A stretch of DNA of 64,000 nucleotides, taken from assembly GCA_017548045.1 (NCBI GenBank), contig JAFYNR010000057.1:1-64000 (forward strand). Direction: 5' to 3'. The notes under the pieces are model-generated. The model was not told where the DNA came from. It did no database searches and saw only the letters and a program-made list of their open reading frames with translations. The position numbers were made by a program, and so were the translations under genes. The stretch comes from Clostridia bacterium. Its GTDB lineage: Bacteria > Bacillota > Clostridia > Oscillospirales > Acutalibacteraceae. Of this stretch, positions 40,196-48,869 are shown one piece after another. How positions within the stretch are numbered: the stretch's first letter is position 1; each line of letters starts with the position of its first letter.

Positions 40196-41668
40196 TTACT
40201 TTATATCTGCGGACTCGAGTTCTTCGCGTTTAGCCTTTGTTTCGGCTCTTATTTCTTCAAGCTCTGCCATAATCCTTTCCTTGCGTTTGCCCGTAAAGTT
40301 ATCAAATGACATCACAAGGGCGGGGAGAAGATTGCCTATGATACCGGGGACGGCAACGAGAAGGAAAATGCCGTGTAAGGTTTCGGGCGTCTGAATTGCC
40401 TCAACCATTTCGCCGTTAATCATCTGTGCACTCTGATAGCCGATGAGTGCAAGACCGCCGTTTACGAGAAGCTCCTTCCAGAGGGCGGAAATTCTTGAAA
40501 CCATAGTGCTGAAAGCAAAAACCATTCCCTCGTTGCGCTGGGAAATGCCGTACTTCTTGTAGCTTTTCCATTCCATATAATCCGTAGAGTCTGCAAGAAG
40601 AATTCTTCTTGCCGCACTCATAGCCGCATTGGGCAGACCGCCCAGGGCAATGAGTATGCCGACAAGCCAGAGGTATTTGTAGCCGAAAATCAGAAGCAGC
40701 AGGTAGCATATACCCGTGTGAAGATAACCCCATACAACAATATCTCTTGACGAGCGTTTTTTGCCTACGAAAGGAACGGAAAGAAGTCCGCCGTAGGAAA
40801 GTGATGAGCTTGCTATTTCAACGTATGTTTTCATGCTGTATTTATTGAGCGTTTGTTTGTAGAAGAAGGGAAGGGAGTTATAGCAAACCTGTCTGATTGA
40901 ATCGATAACCTGACTCAGACAAAGGAGGAGTAACGGTCTGTTGAGAAGAATGAGTTTATAGTCAATCTTGATTTTTTTCTTTGTTTCCTTGGGAGGAAGC
41001 ACCATATTGCGTTCCTTGAGCGTAATGCACGGAACAAGCATTGTGAACATACCGAGTATGCCGAAAATCAATGCAACTGTGAAAAAGGCCCATTTTTCTT
41101 TTGCGTAATCATTGCCCTGAAGCTCAATGATAATGGGTACCATACCGCCGGGAAGCATTGAGCCGAGAGTTGAAGCAAGCTGTGCTATGGTGTAAAAATT
41201 CTTTCTGGATTTTGCGTTTGGCGTCATTCTGACGGAAAGCGTGGACAGTGCAACGTCAAAAAACGTATCCGCAATGTTAAAGAGAAGAAACAGTAAAAAG
41301 CTCCAGATTACGTTGAACGTGATTGAGGCTGAGGGAACGACGAAAAGAAGAATTGACGACAGGGTGAAGGGAATGGCGGATGCCATCATAAATCTTCTTG
41401 CGTTACCCTTGGTTGAACGGTTGTTGTCGAGCAATGCGCCTACAATGGGTGCAATAAGAATATTAGCCCCCGTTGTGACGGATTTCATTGTAATTATGTG
41501 CGAGGATTTAAGACCCATATAGTCATACATAAACTGGTCGGTGTACGTGCTGACGGAGTCCTGACCCATACAGTTGCCGAAAACGCCCGAAACGTAACCG
41601 ACCTGCTCCTTCAGGGCAACGTCGGGATTGCTTTTGAGTTCATTAAACTTTTCTTTCAATTTCCCCAT
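40196..41668 (-). CDS. GPH-family sugar:cation symporter
   Basis: A 490-aa major facilitator with twelve predicted helices. GALLDNNRSTKGNARRFMM (about 75-93) is the GPH loop; ADSTDYMEWKSYKKYGISQRNEGMVF is the second conserved loop. Likely imports a glycoside or oligosaccharide. Start at 41668 (MGKLKEK) with AAGGAGAAA upstream; the longer frame to 41710 has no ribosome site and covers an operator-like palindrome. Single gene facing away from the isomerase operon with which it shares a divergent control region, and convergent with the GH95-like gene, so it may serve either. Confidence 0.88.
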   Translation of the reverse strand: MGKLKEKFNELKSNPDVALKEQVGYVSGVFGNCMGQDSVSTYTDQFMYDYMGLKSSHIITMKSVTTGANILIAPIVGALLDNNRSTKGNARRFMMASAIPFTLSSILLFVVPSASITFNVIWSFLLFLLFNIADTFFDVALSTLSVRMTPNAKSRKNFYTIAQLASTLGSMLPGGMVPIIIELQGNDYAKEKWAFFTVALIFGILGMFTMLVPCITLKERNMVLPPKETKKKIKIDYKLILLNRPLLLLCLSQVIDSIRQVCYNSLPFFYKQTLNKYSMKTYVEIASSSLSYGGLLSVPFVGKKRSSRDIVVWGYLHTGICYLLLLIFGYKYLWLVGILIALGGLPNAAMSAARRILLADSTDYMEWKSYKKYGISQRNEGMVFAFSTMVSRISALWKELLVNGGLALIGYQSAQMINGEMVEAIQTPETLHGIFLLVAVPGIIGNLLPALVMSFDNFTGKRKERIMAELEEIRAETKAKREELESADIK

Positions 41669-41694
41669 TTTGGTTTCTCCTTGTTTTCTGAATG

Positions 41695-41709
41695 TGATGC
41701 GTCGCATCA
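41695..41709. promoter_or_regulatory. 15-bp palindrome, likely operator of the GPH gene
   Basis: TGATGCGTCGCATCA: two 7-bp arms around a central T. It lies just downstream of the predicted transcription start, 26 bases before the start codon. The symmetry fits a dimeric repressor such as LacI or GntR family. Confidence 0.5.
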
Positions 41710-41724
41710 TTCCTCTTTATTGCT

Positions 41725-41753
41725 ATTTTAGCATATTTGACGGAACAAAACAA
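41725..41753 (-). promoter_or_regulatory. promoter of the GPH symporter gene
   Basis: Minus strand: TTGTTT (41753-41748), 17-bp spacer, extended -10 TGCTAAAAT (TAAAAT at 41730-41725). Confidence 0.6.
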
Positions 41754-41762
41754 TCTTTTTTA

Positions 41763-41792
41763 TTGATATTCGGAAACAATGTGTGCTATAAT
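41763..41792 (+). promoter_or_regulatory. promoter of the isomerase-dehydrogenase-GH130 operon
   Basis: TTGATA (41763-41768), 18-bp spacer, TATAAT (41787-41792) with an extended TGC before it. Confidence 0.7.
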
Positions 41793-41835
41793 TTTGTTTA
41801 TTACAGGTGATAAACCGCTGAAACGGAGATTGCAT

Positions 41836-42597
41836 ATGAGGATTGGTTTCACGTCAACGTCGTTCAGACAAATCAAAAGTATTGAAAAGATTGTAAAAAT
41901 CGCATCTGAATCCGGTGCGGATTGCATCGAATGGGGCGGCGACGTCCATATCAAAGACGTAAAAACAGCAGAATTTGCAAAAAAGCTTTGCGATGATGCA
42001 GGCATAACCGTTTCTTCTTACGGCAGCTATTATCGGGTGGGAAGCAAAAACGCCGACGAATGGAAAAACGTTTGTGAAATTGCTTATGCGTTGGGTGCGG
42101 AATCAATCCGTGTATGGCTGGGCATCAAAGACAGTGAAATAACGGACGGTGAAACGTACAGGAATCTGGTTGAGGACGGGAAGGCAATCTGCTCAGTTGC
42201 AAAGCAATACAACCTGACCGTCTGCCCCGAATGTCACGACAATACTTTCAACAATAACACCGATGCCTTTCTGAAGATTCGCCGTGATATAGACTGCGAT
42301 AATTTCAAAACGTATTTTCAGTCACGGTATAAACGCCTTGAATATGACCTTGACCGTATCGAACGCACGATGCCCTATACTGAAAGCGTGCATATTTCAT
42401 ATTCCGAACAGTCAAGAGAGCAGTTCCCTAAATTCAGGCCGGGCTATATAGATGCGTTACTTGATAAAATTCTTTCATCCGGCTTTGACGGCAACGTTCT
42501 TGTTGAGTATACCTATCTTTTCTGTTGGGCAGGTATTCCGTCATCGATGAAAAACGATATTTCAAAAATCAAAGCGAAAGCAGGAAAAATAAAATGA
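41836..42597 (+). CDS. sugar phosphate isomerase/epimerase family TIM barrel
   Basis: A 253-aa protein of the xylose-isomerase-like/AP-endonuclease-2 family (PF01261 type). RIGFTSTSFRQI, ADCIEWGGDVHI (metal-ligand Glu on an early strand), SIRVWLG, LTVCPECHDNTF (Glu and His as in metal sites) and NVLVEYTY (last-strand Glu) fit. These enzymes isomerise ketoses, inosose or hydroxypyruvate; the exact sugar is unknown. Start at 41836 is set by CGGAGA; a longer frame to 41779 would start inside the promoter. Its TGA overlaps the ATG of the next gene (ATGA). Confidence 0.85.
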   Translation: MRIGFTSTSFRQIKSIEKIVKIASESGADCIEWGGDVHIKDVKTAEFAKKLCDDAGITVSSYGSYYRVGSKNADEWKNVCEIAYALGAESIRVWLGIKDSEITDGETYRNLVEDGKAICSVAKQYNLTVCPECHDNTFNNNTDAFLKIRRDIDCDNFKTYFQSRYKRLEYDLDRIERTMPYTESVHISYSEQSREQFPKFRPGYIDALLDKILSSGFDGNVLVEYTYLFCWAGIPSSMKNDISKIKAKAGKIK

Positions 42598-43589
42598 AAA
42601 TAGCACTTTTCGGCACAAATCAGCTTCAGTTTTCAAAGGTTTATACACCCGAGGTTCTGAAAAAACTCGGTGAATACGGCGAGCTTTCCCGGAAAATCAA
42701 CCAAAGCAACGTTGCGGAAAACGCAGAGTTCCTTGCAGACTGTGAAATAGCATTCTCAACCTGGGGAATGCCTCAGTTCACCAAAGAAGAAATCGCAAAA
42801 TATATGCCCAAGCTGAAAGCGGTTTTCTATGCCGCAGGCACTGTGCAGTATTTTGCCCGTCCGTTTCTTGAAAGCGGAGTGAAGGTTTTCAGCGCATTTG
42901 CGGCGAATGCCGTTCCCGTTGCCGAATACACCTTTGCGCAGATAACCCTTGCGGCAAAGGGATATTTTCAGGCTGAAAAATATTATCACGTTCTTCCCGT
43001 GCGCTCACTTGCTTTTGCCAATTCGTCAACAGGCAACTTCGGCTGCAAAGTGGGTCTTGCAGGCCTCGGTGCAATCGGAAAAATGGTTGCAGAAAAGCTT
43101 AAGGCGCTGGATGTTGAGGTTTATGCCTGCGACCCGTTTATTGCAGAGGAAACGGCAAGGGAGCTCGGGGTTACGCTTGTTGATATGGAAACTCTTTTCA
43201 GCGAGTGCGATATTATCAGCAACCATCTGGCAAACAAGCCCGAGCTTGAAAACATATTCAACGGCAAGCTTTTCAAAAAAATGAAAAAGCGTTCAACCTT
43301 CATCAATACGGGCAGGGGAGCGCAGGTTGCCGAATATCAGCTTGCACTTTCACTGCTTCTCCATCCTTCAAGAACGTTTGTCGGTGACGTTATCAAACAC
43401 GAATTCTTCCCGTATATCAATCCGCTTTTCTGGTGCCCCAATGCGATTCTGACTCCCCACATTGCAGGCAGTACGGGTAAAGAGCCTCAAAGAATGGCTT
43501 ACTATATGATGGAAGAAATGGAAAAATTCGTTGCAAATGAACCCACGCAATACGAAGTAACCCTTGAATCTCTTGAGAGGATGGCATAA
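42594..43589 (+). CDS. D-2-hydroxyacid dehydrogenase family protein
   Basis: A 331-aa NAD-dependent dehydrogenase. GLAGLGAIGKMVAEKL (about 146-161) is the Rossmann dinucleotide motif; INTGRGAQV supplies the catalytic Arg, and LTPHIAGST the catalytic His (about 289). The expected acidic residue between them is in the FVGDVIKHEFFP stretch. The NHLANKPELENIF segment replaces the usual LHxPxTxET, so the substrate site differs from lactate or glycerate dehydrogenases. Start overlaps the upstream stop (ATGA). Together with the isomerase it suggests a sugar-acid or keto-sugar step before or after GH130. Confidence 0.85.
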   Translation: MKIALFGTNQLQFSKVYTPEVLKKLGEYGELSRKINQSNVAENAEFLADCEIAFSTWGMPQFTKEEIAKYMPKLKAVFYAAGTVQYFARPFLESGVKVFSAFAANAVPVAEYTFAQITLAAKGYFQAEKYYHVLPVRSLAFANSSTGNFGCKVGLAGLGAIGKMVAEKLKALDVEVYACDPFIAEETARELGVTLVDMETLFSECDIISNHLANKPELENIFNGKLFKKMKKRSTFINTGRGAQVAEYQLALSLLLHPSRTFVGDVIKHEFFPYINPLFWCPNAILTPHIAGSTGKEPQRMAYYMMEEMEKFVANEPTQYEVTLESLERMA

Positions 43590-43593
43590 GCCT

Positions 43594-45639
43594 ATGACGG
43601 TTTTATACGTGCTTCTTGCCGTTGCGGCATTTTTTGTGCTGCTGACGGTATTTGAGCTTATCCGCCTGATTCGGATGAAGCCGTTGCCCGATCTTCCCGA
43701 CAAATCGTATGCCGATAAATATTCACTCAATGTCAACGGAAAAAGTCTTGAGGATTTATATTTGTACCTTTCGGGCAAACAGTCGGAGCCTTCGTTCAGC
43801 GAGGATGAGATTTATTCACTGCTTTCGAAGCAGACGGAATATATGAACAACCGCTTTGACTGTGCGGATTTCAGAGCGCAGATGCTTTTCAAAATCTTCA
43901 AAGATTGCACACTCAGCGAAAGATGCTCCGGATTAATAAAAAATGCGTTCATCGGCTTCAAATATTTTATTGATGAGCCGGGTGACGACAGTATGTGCTA
44001 CTGGTCGGAAAATCATCAGATTCTTTTTGCCGTCAGCGAATACCTTGCAGGCCGCGAATGGCCCGACGAGATATTCACAAACAACGGTATGACAGGCAGA
44101 GAGCATATGGAGACAGCAAAAAAACGTATCGATGCCTGGATGAAGCAACGCTTTGATTACGGCTTTTCCGAGTATCTGAGCAACAATTATCTTGCCGAGG
44201 ATATTGCGCCTATGGCAAATTTCATTGCGTATGCCAACGATAGCAACAGGGTTGAGCAGATGAAAATAATTATGGATATTCTTTGGCTGGACGTTGCACT
44301 CAACAGCGTCGGCAACCGCTTTGTTGCGGTCAGCTCAAGAATGTACGGTAACAATAAAGCGGCAAACTGTATCGGCAACAGTATTCAGAGTGCTATGGAC
44401 GTTCTTTGGGGCAGGGCTTCGGAAAACAAAAAGCCCAATTATATTGTGCTTTGTTTTACCGATGCGGTTAAAAAGGGTCTTTATGACTTGCCCGAAGCAA
44501 TAAAGGATATTGCACTTTCGGACGAAACCTTTGTTTCAAAAATGAGCTGCGGTCTTTCAGCCGATGATATGGTGAACGAAAATCTTATAGACCAGAGCGA
44601 TGCCTGTATCATGGCACAGACGGGTGCCGAAACCTTCACAAACCATCAGGTTATAAACAACACTCTTGCGTATCTCAGAAAAAATAAAATTTACAAAAAT
44701 AAATTTCTCGCTTATTTCAGATTTCTCAACCTGACCGTTTTCAAATGGGTTGATTGGCAGAAATTTGCCCGTAAGCATAATATTATGCCCCACGGAATCG
44801 CACTCGGCAGAGGCAACGTTTACACGTTCCGCAATGCTTATTATTCAATGTCAACGGATATTTGCAAGGATACGGGAATGTGCGGTGCACAGGAGCATAT
44901 ATGGTCTGCAAACATTGCTGACGACCTGACCATTTTCACAACCCATCCTGCAGGTGACGGCAACGGTAAATACGGCGCATCGCCCGGATACTGGATAGGC
45001 AACGGCAGACGCCCCATGAGCGTGCAGAATGAAAGTGTAAACATCACGATTTATAAAATTCCCGTAAAAAAACGCCTCGGTGAATCGGCAGTTGCGTCAA
45101 TGACCCACGCCTATATGCCCAAGGGTTTCTATGATGAATTTGAGCACAACGGAAATGTTGTTTTTGCAAGAAAAAACGGAGTTTTTGTTGCTTTGATTTC
45201 AAACGGAAATCTCGAGTTCAATCCGTTTAACAGCGAATCAGCAAACGGAATTCTCAAGGGCAGAAAATTTCCTTGCAGAAGCGGATTCGGCGGCGAATTT
45301 GATTTGTGCAGATACGGCGGCGGATATCATATTTATATCACCGAGCTTTCAGATGCGGATAAAGAAACGTTTGAGGAGTTCAAGGGAAGAATAAGAGGGA
45401 ACACGGTTCGTTTCGGCAGCGGCGGAAAAGTTGAATATATAACCGATTCGGGCGCGTTGTCCGTTTCGTATGACGGGGAGTTCAACGTCAGCGGTAAACC
45501 TGCCCAAAAGGAGTTTATCCGTTATGACAGCAAATTCTGCAAAGCAGAAAGAAAGGCGGATACCATAACCGTTGACAGCGGCAAAAACAGTCTTGTTCTT
45601 GATTTCGGAAACGCAAAAAGGAGTATGAAAAATGTATAA
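43594..45639 (+). CDS. membrane-anchored heparinase/polysaccharide-lyase-like protein
   Basis: A 681-aa protein. Residues ~3-24 (LYVLLAVAAFFVLLTVFELI) are one N-terminal membrane helix without a cleavage site. Helical region ~90-370 is toroid-like (NNYLAEDIAPMANFIAYAND; NSIQSAMDVLWGRAS). Then a beta-rich part with RGNVYTFRNAYYSMSTD, GMCGAQEHIWSANIADD, FTTHPAGDG, GYWIGNGRRPMS and NITIYKIPVK. This order (AQxHxW, TTHP, YWxGNG) recalls large uncharacterised heparinase II/III-like proteins. I cannot point to a proven catalytic residue. The start at 43594 follows AGAGGA; the frame to 43564 overlaps the dehydrogenase gene. Its last 8 bases overlap the GH130 gene. Confidence 0.65.
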   Translation: MTVLYVLLAVAAFFVLLTVFELIRLIRMKPLPDLPDKSYADKYSLNVNGKSLEDLYLYLSGKQSEPSFSEDEIYSLLSKQTEYMNNRFDCADFRAQMLFKIFKDCTLSERCSGLIKNAFIGFKYFIDEPGDDSMCYWSENHQILFAVSEYLAGREWPDEIFTNNGMTGREHMETAKKRIDAWMKQRFDYGFSEYLSNNYLAEDIAPMANFIAYANDSNRVEQMKIIMDILWLDVALNSVGNRFVAVSSRMYGNNKAANCIGNSIQSAMDVLWGRASENKKPNYIVLCFTDAVKKGLYDLPEAIKDIALSDETFVSKMSCGLSADDMVNENLIDQSDACIMAQTGAETFTNHQVINNTLAYLRKNKIYKNKFLAYFRFLNLTVFKWVDWQKFARKHNIMPHGIALGRGNVYTFRNAYYSMSTDICKDTGMCGAQEHIWSANIADDLTIFTTHPAGDGNGKYGASPGYWIGNGRRPMSVQNESVNITIYKIPVKKRLGESAVASMTHAYMPKGFYDEFEHNGNVVFARKNGVFVALISNGNLEFNPFNSESANGILKGRKFPCRSGFGGEFDLCRYGGGYHIYITELSDADKETFEEFKGRIRGNTVRFGSGGKVEYITDSGALSVSYDGEFNVSGKPAQKEFIRYDSKFCKAERKADTITVDSGKNSLVLDFGNAKRSMKNV

Positions 45640-46597
45640 AACAAGCCACGTGATAAAGAAGCTTGACAAACCGGTTCTTACTCATAAAGATACGCCGTAT
45701 AACTCCGCACTTATATTCAATGCGGCTGTTGAGAAATATAACGGAAAATACGTTATGCTTTTCAGAAACGACTACGGTGATTTTGAAAATCATAAGTTAG
45801 AGGGAACAAGCATAGGTTTTGCAACAAGTGAAAACGGAATTGACTGGACTGTATCCGATAAGCCCTGTTTTCGGATTTGCGACGGAGAAATCAATAGGGT
45901 TTATGACCCTCGCATAACGGTAATTGACGGCATCTGTTACGTCTGCTTTGCCGTGGATACAAAGCACGGAGTCTGCGGCGGTATAGCCAAAACCGACGAT
46001 TTCGAAAAATTCGATATTATTTCGCTTTCTCCGCCGGATAACAGGAATATGGTGCTTTTTCCTGAAAAGATAAACGGTAATTTTGTTCGCCTTGAAAGAC
46101 CTATGCCGGTTTACAGCAGGGGAGAAAAGGACAGATTCGATATATGGCTGTCTGAATCGCCCGACCTTGTGTATTGGGGTAAATCAAGGCTTGTTATGGG
46201 AGTTGAGGATGTTCCGTTTGCCAATGATAAAATCGGGCCTGCCGCACAGCCTATCAAAACCGAAAAAGGCTGGCTTACAACCTTCCACGCCGTTGAGCTT
46301 GACCCTGCAAGAGGAAAAAACGGCTGGGAAGACAGATGGCAGAAGCAGTATTATGCAGGCATAATGCTGCTTGACCTGAACGACCCCTCAAAGGTTATCG
46401 GAAAGTATGATAAACCGCTTATCGTGTGCGACAGGGATTATGAGGTTGAAAACGGTTTCCGTAAAGACGTAATCTTCCCTTGCGGTAACGTTCTTGAAGA
46501 TAACGGTGAGGTTAAAATTTATTACGGAGCATCCGACACGGTTGAATGTATGGCAACTGCGGATGTGAATGATTTGATCGGGCTTTGTCTGAAATAA
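45632..46597 (+). CDS. GH130-family beta-mannoside phosphorylase/hydrolase-like
   Basis: A 321-aa five-bladed propeller of the GH130/GH43-68 type. KYVMLFRND, RVYDPRITVIDGICYVCF (Asp near the active site), IGPAAQPIKTEKGWLTTFHAVE and FPCGNVLEDNGEVKIYYGASDTVECMATADVNDLI are characteristic blocks in order. Canonical members phosphorolyse beta-1,4- or beta-1,2-mannosides, or mannosyl-GlcNAc; the exact bond is unknown. GGAGT before ATG within the 8-base overlap with the preceding gene. It ends the operon, at a strong terminator. Confidence 0.88.
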   Translation: MYKTSHVIKKLDKPVLTHKDTPYNSALIFNAAVEKYNGKYVMLFRNDYGDFENHKLEGTSIGFATSENGIDWTVSDKPCFRICDGEINRVYDPRITVIDGICYVCFAVDTKHGVCGGIAKTDDFEKFDIISLSPPDNRNMVLFPEKINGNFVRLERPMPVYSRGEKDRFDIWLSESPDLVYWGKSRLVMGVEDVPFANDKIGPAAQPIKTEKGWLTTFHAVELDPARGKNGWEDRWQKQYYAGIMLLDLNDPSKVIGKYDKPLIVCDRDYEVENGFRKDVIFPCGNVLEDNGEVKIYYGASDTVECMATADVNDLIGLCLK

Positions 46598-46623
46598 CTT
46601 TTACAGCACTTTTGACACATATG

Positions 46624-46653
46624 AAAAAGGCGGTTCAAACGAACCGCCTTTTT
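46624..46653. terminator. bidirectional terminator
   Basis: AAAAAGGCGGTTC (46624-46636), loop AAAC, GAACCGCCTTTTT (46641-46653): perfect 13-bp stem between convergent genes. Confidence 0.9.
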
Positions 46654-46659
46654 GTAATA

Positions 46660-47721
46660 TTAAAGGATAACTTCCTTGCCTTTTTCTGCAGATTCATATA
46701 TCGCACAGAGAATTTTAATCATATCAACACCCTGTGAGGGCTTGAAAACAGGCTCTGCACCTTCCGTAAGAACGTCAACGAAGTTTTTGATATTCTTCTT
46801 GTGTCCGTCTCCGTCCATATTGCCTGCGGGAGCAATGTCAAGAAGCTGACCGTCTTCCTCAGTGAAAAATTCAACCTCATTTTCCTTCCATTTGAGGCCC
46901 GCCTTTGTTCCGCGAAGCTCAACGAAACGGTTTTCGGATTTGATGTTTGATGCCCAGCTGAATTCTATCTGAAGAACGGCACCGTTATCGAAACGAATCA
47001 TACCCATTGCAAGGTCCTCAACGTCAAAGGTTCCTTCGGATTTTGCATCACCGAACTTTGAGTTAACCGAATCGCTGGTGTCGTTATCTGCAAATTTGGT
47101 ATATGTGTTTGCGCTTACGGCAACGGGTGTGGGGTTGCCCATAAGCCATACTGCAAGGTCAATCATATGAACGCCCAGGTCGATAAGAGGACCGCCGCCC
47201 GACTGAGCCTTCGTTGTGAACCAACCGCCCTTGCCGGGTATGCCTCTGCGTCTTTGCCAGCCGCAGCGTCCGCAATATATTTCACCCATTCTGCCTGCTT
47301 CAACAAATTTCTTTGCGTACTGTGATGCTGTGGCAAAACGGTTGTTTCTGATAACCATAAGCACCTTGCCTGCCTCATCGGCGGCATTTTTCATTTTGAG
47401 AACTTCCGTAACGTCAATGGCATCGGGCTTTTCGCATAATACGTGCTTGCCTGCCTTGAATGCATCAACCGCAATTATGGAGTGGAGATAGTTGGGCGTG
47501 CAGATATCAACGGCATCGATGCTCTCGTCCTTGAGAAGCTCCTTATAATCGGTGTAAACATCTGCATCGGGATAATATTTATCCCTGAGTGCGACTGCTC
47601 TTTCTTCAATAATATCGCAGAAAGCAACAACCTCAACTCTGTCGTCCTCGTAATAGTTGTTAATGTGGCAGCCGCGGCAGATACCGCCGTTACCGATAAG
47701 CGCAACTCTTAATTTTGCCAT
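46660..47721 (-). CDS. Gfo/Idh/MocA family NAD(P)-dependent oxidoreductase
   Basis: A 353-aa two-domain enzyme. RVALIGNGGICRGCHINNY is the N-terminal Rossmann motif (unusual Cys and Arg inside), HVLCEKPDAID the conserved EKP, and GGPLIDLGVHMIDLAVWLMGNP carries the DxxxH catalytic pair. Oxidises or epimerises sugars or inositols; close substrate unknown. Start at 47721 (MAKLRVAL) with AAAGGAGAAA; the longer frame to 47763 lies over the -10 region. Single gene, convergent with GH130 and perhaps working on the same sugar pool. Confidence 0.9.
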   Translation of the reverse strand: MAKLRVALIGNGGICRGCHINNYYEDDRVEVVAFCDIIEERAVALRDKYYPDADVYTDYKELLKDESIDAVDICTPNYLHSIIAVDAFKAGKHVLCEKPDAIDVTEVLKMKNAADEAGKVLMVIRNNRFATASQYAKKFVEAGRMGEIYCGRCGWQRRRGIPGKGGWFTTKAQSGGGPLIDLGVHMIDLAVWLMGNPTPVAVSANTYTKFADNDTSDSVNSKFGDAKSEGTFDVEDLAMGMIRFDNGAVLQIEFSWASNIKSENRFVELRGTKAGLKWKENEVEFFTEEDGQLLDIAPAGNMDGDGHKKNIKNFVDVLTEGAEPVFKPSQGVDMIKILCAIYESAEKGKEVIL

Positions 47722-47771
47722 TTGATTTTCTCCTTTGCCATAAAAATCAAGTGAAATAATCACCCGATTTC

Positions 47772-47780
47772 ATTATATCA
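47772..47780 (-). promoter_or_regulatory. extended -10 promoter of the Gfo/Idh/MocA gene
   Basis: Minus strand TGATATAAT (47780-47772) has both TG and a consensus -10; no good -35 is seen. Confidence 0.5.
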
Positions 47781-47861
47781 GAACATCAGAGAAAGTAAAT
47801 ACAAAACCTGAAATTAATTAAAACAGATACAGCAGAATTCCGTTGCCGACTTCAAAAAAGA

Positions 47862-47896
47862 AAAATCACAGACTATCGAATGGTGTCTGTGATTTT
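47862..47896 (-). terminator. displaced tRNA-fMet terminator
   Basis: AAAATCACAGAC (47862-47873) and GTCTGTGATTTT (47885-47896) form a 12-bp stem with A-rich DNA on the left, so a U tract on minus. It directly follows the tRNA-fMet 3'-end fragment, in the place a tRNA terminator should occupy. Confidence 0.7.
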
Positions 47897-47897
47897 G

Positions 47898-47911
47898 GGT
47901 TGCGGAGACAG
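47898..47911 (-). pseudogene. 3'-end fragment of initiator tRNA (attachment-site-like)
   Basis: Minus strand CTGTCTCCGCAACC is identical to 14 nt at the 3' end of the intact tRNA-fMet at 50023-50098. Only this fragment is present; the rest of a tRNA is absent. It has the same orientation, giving a direct repeat 2126 bp apart. Confidence 0.7.
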
Positions 47912-47975
47912 TTTTGATATACTCAAAACATTTTACCGTTTTAATTTATCAAACAAGGTGCGGTTTTGAGAATTA

Positions 47976-48512
47976 TTAAGCTGCAACTGTTTTGTTTGTT
48001 TTGGTAGGTTGTCTGTAACGGATGATTCCGATTATAACTGAAACAAGTGATATGGATTCGCTTAAAATTCCGCTATATGAGGAGGCAAAAATGTTGTAAA
48101 TAAGAATCAGTGACGATGAAATGAGTATTGTTTTGCGGAAATTTTTTGCATCAAATATACCCATACAGATAGTGTTGACAACAAGTCCAAGGCTTATCAG
48201 AAGAGAGTGAATTCCTTCCCACGAAAAAAAACTTACGGCACCCATGCACAATGCAAAAATAATGGGTGATGTCAGGTCGGTGCTCTGATTTTTATCACGG
48301 CGATAGAATGCAAAATTGCGGATAATACATACAACATTCAATGCAAACCCCGAAAAAGCACCTATAAACAGATATTGTATACAACTTAAAGCTGTTGCAA
48401 CAGTCTGAATAACCATTATTTTTCTTTTCTGAGTGCGCTGATAAGAATAAAAAAACAAACCTACGGAAACAAAACCTAATGCGTGGCCGATTAATGTGAC
48501 AAAATTCTGCAT
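47976..48512 (-). CDS. YgjV-family inner-membrane protein
   Basis: A 178-aa protein with about six predicted helices. GHALGFVSVGLFFYSYQRTQKRKIMVIQ at the N terminus, ALSCIQYLFIGAFSGFALNVVCIIRNFAFYR, and FFSWEGIHSLLISLGLVVNTICMGIFD are typical of this uncharacterised family. Function unknown. Start at 48512 (MQNFV) with CAGAGG upstream; the ATG at 48551 would lie only a few bases from the predicted transcription start. It is within the tRNA-fMet island, transcribed toward the distal repeat. Confidence 0.8.
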   Translation of the reverse strand: MQNFVTLIGHALGFVSVGLFFYSYQRTQKRKIMVIQTVATALSCIQYLFIGAFSGFALNVVCIIRNFAFYRRDKNQSTDLTSPIIFALCMGAVSFFSWEGIHSLLISLGLVVNTICMGIFDAKNFRKTILISSSLILIYNIFASSYSGILSESISLVSVIIGIIRYRQPTKTNKTVAA

Positions 48513-48563
48513 ATATACCTCTGAAATATTCGTGGATAGAAATGTTTTCATTACCGACAGACA

Positions 48564-48591
48564 ATTATACTTATTTTCAAGTCAAAGTCAA
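48564..48591 (-). promoter_or_regulatory. promoter of the YgjV-like gene
   Basis: Minus strand: TTGACT (48591-48586), 16-bp spacer, TATAAT (48569-48564). Confidence 0.65.
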
Positions 48592-48713
48592 GATATGGTT
48601 TTGCAGATGTTGCACAAAAGAACGAGCAGATTTTTGTTGAAATCGCCGAATTATATTGAATTATCCGCCGTACTGTTGCTCTGCGCCGCTCGTCCTTCAA
48701 GTCCTTGTTTTGA

Positions 48714-48745
48714 TAAAAAAATAACAGCCGACCAAAGTCGACTGT
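48714..48745 (-). terminator. minus-strand hairpin with U tract in the island intergenic region
   Basis: ACAGCCGAC (48724-48732), loop CAAA, GTCGACTGT (48737-48745; one mismatch), with A-rich DNA at 48714-48724. No minus-strand gene precedes it. Between it and the YgjV promoter (48592-48713) lies a noticeably GC-richer stretch (CGCCGTACTG, GCGCCGCTCG) with no convincing coding frame. Confidence 0.45.
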
Positions 48746-48802
48746 CATTTATTGGCAAAGATGGACGGTTTTGATACAATTATTTTTAAGTATTATAAGG
48801 GG

Positions 48803-48831
48803 TTGCTTTTTAGAAACAATGATGGTAAAAT
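48803..48831 (+). promoter_or_regulatory. promoter of the LRR surface protein gene
   Basis: TTGCTT (48803-48808), 17-bp spacer, TAAAAT (48826-48831) with an extended TGG before it. Confidence 0.6.
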
Positions 48832-48869
48832 CAAATCGCAATTAAGCCAATGTCAAAGGAGAACAAGAA

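Noticed and set aside
48551-48748. 65-codon Arg/Lys-rich minus frame in the island
   Set aside because: No ribosome site, overlaps a promoter and a hairpin; composition suggests non-coding DNA.
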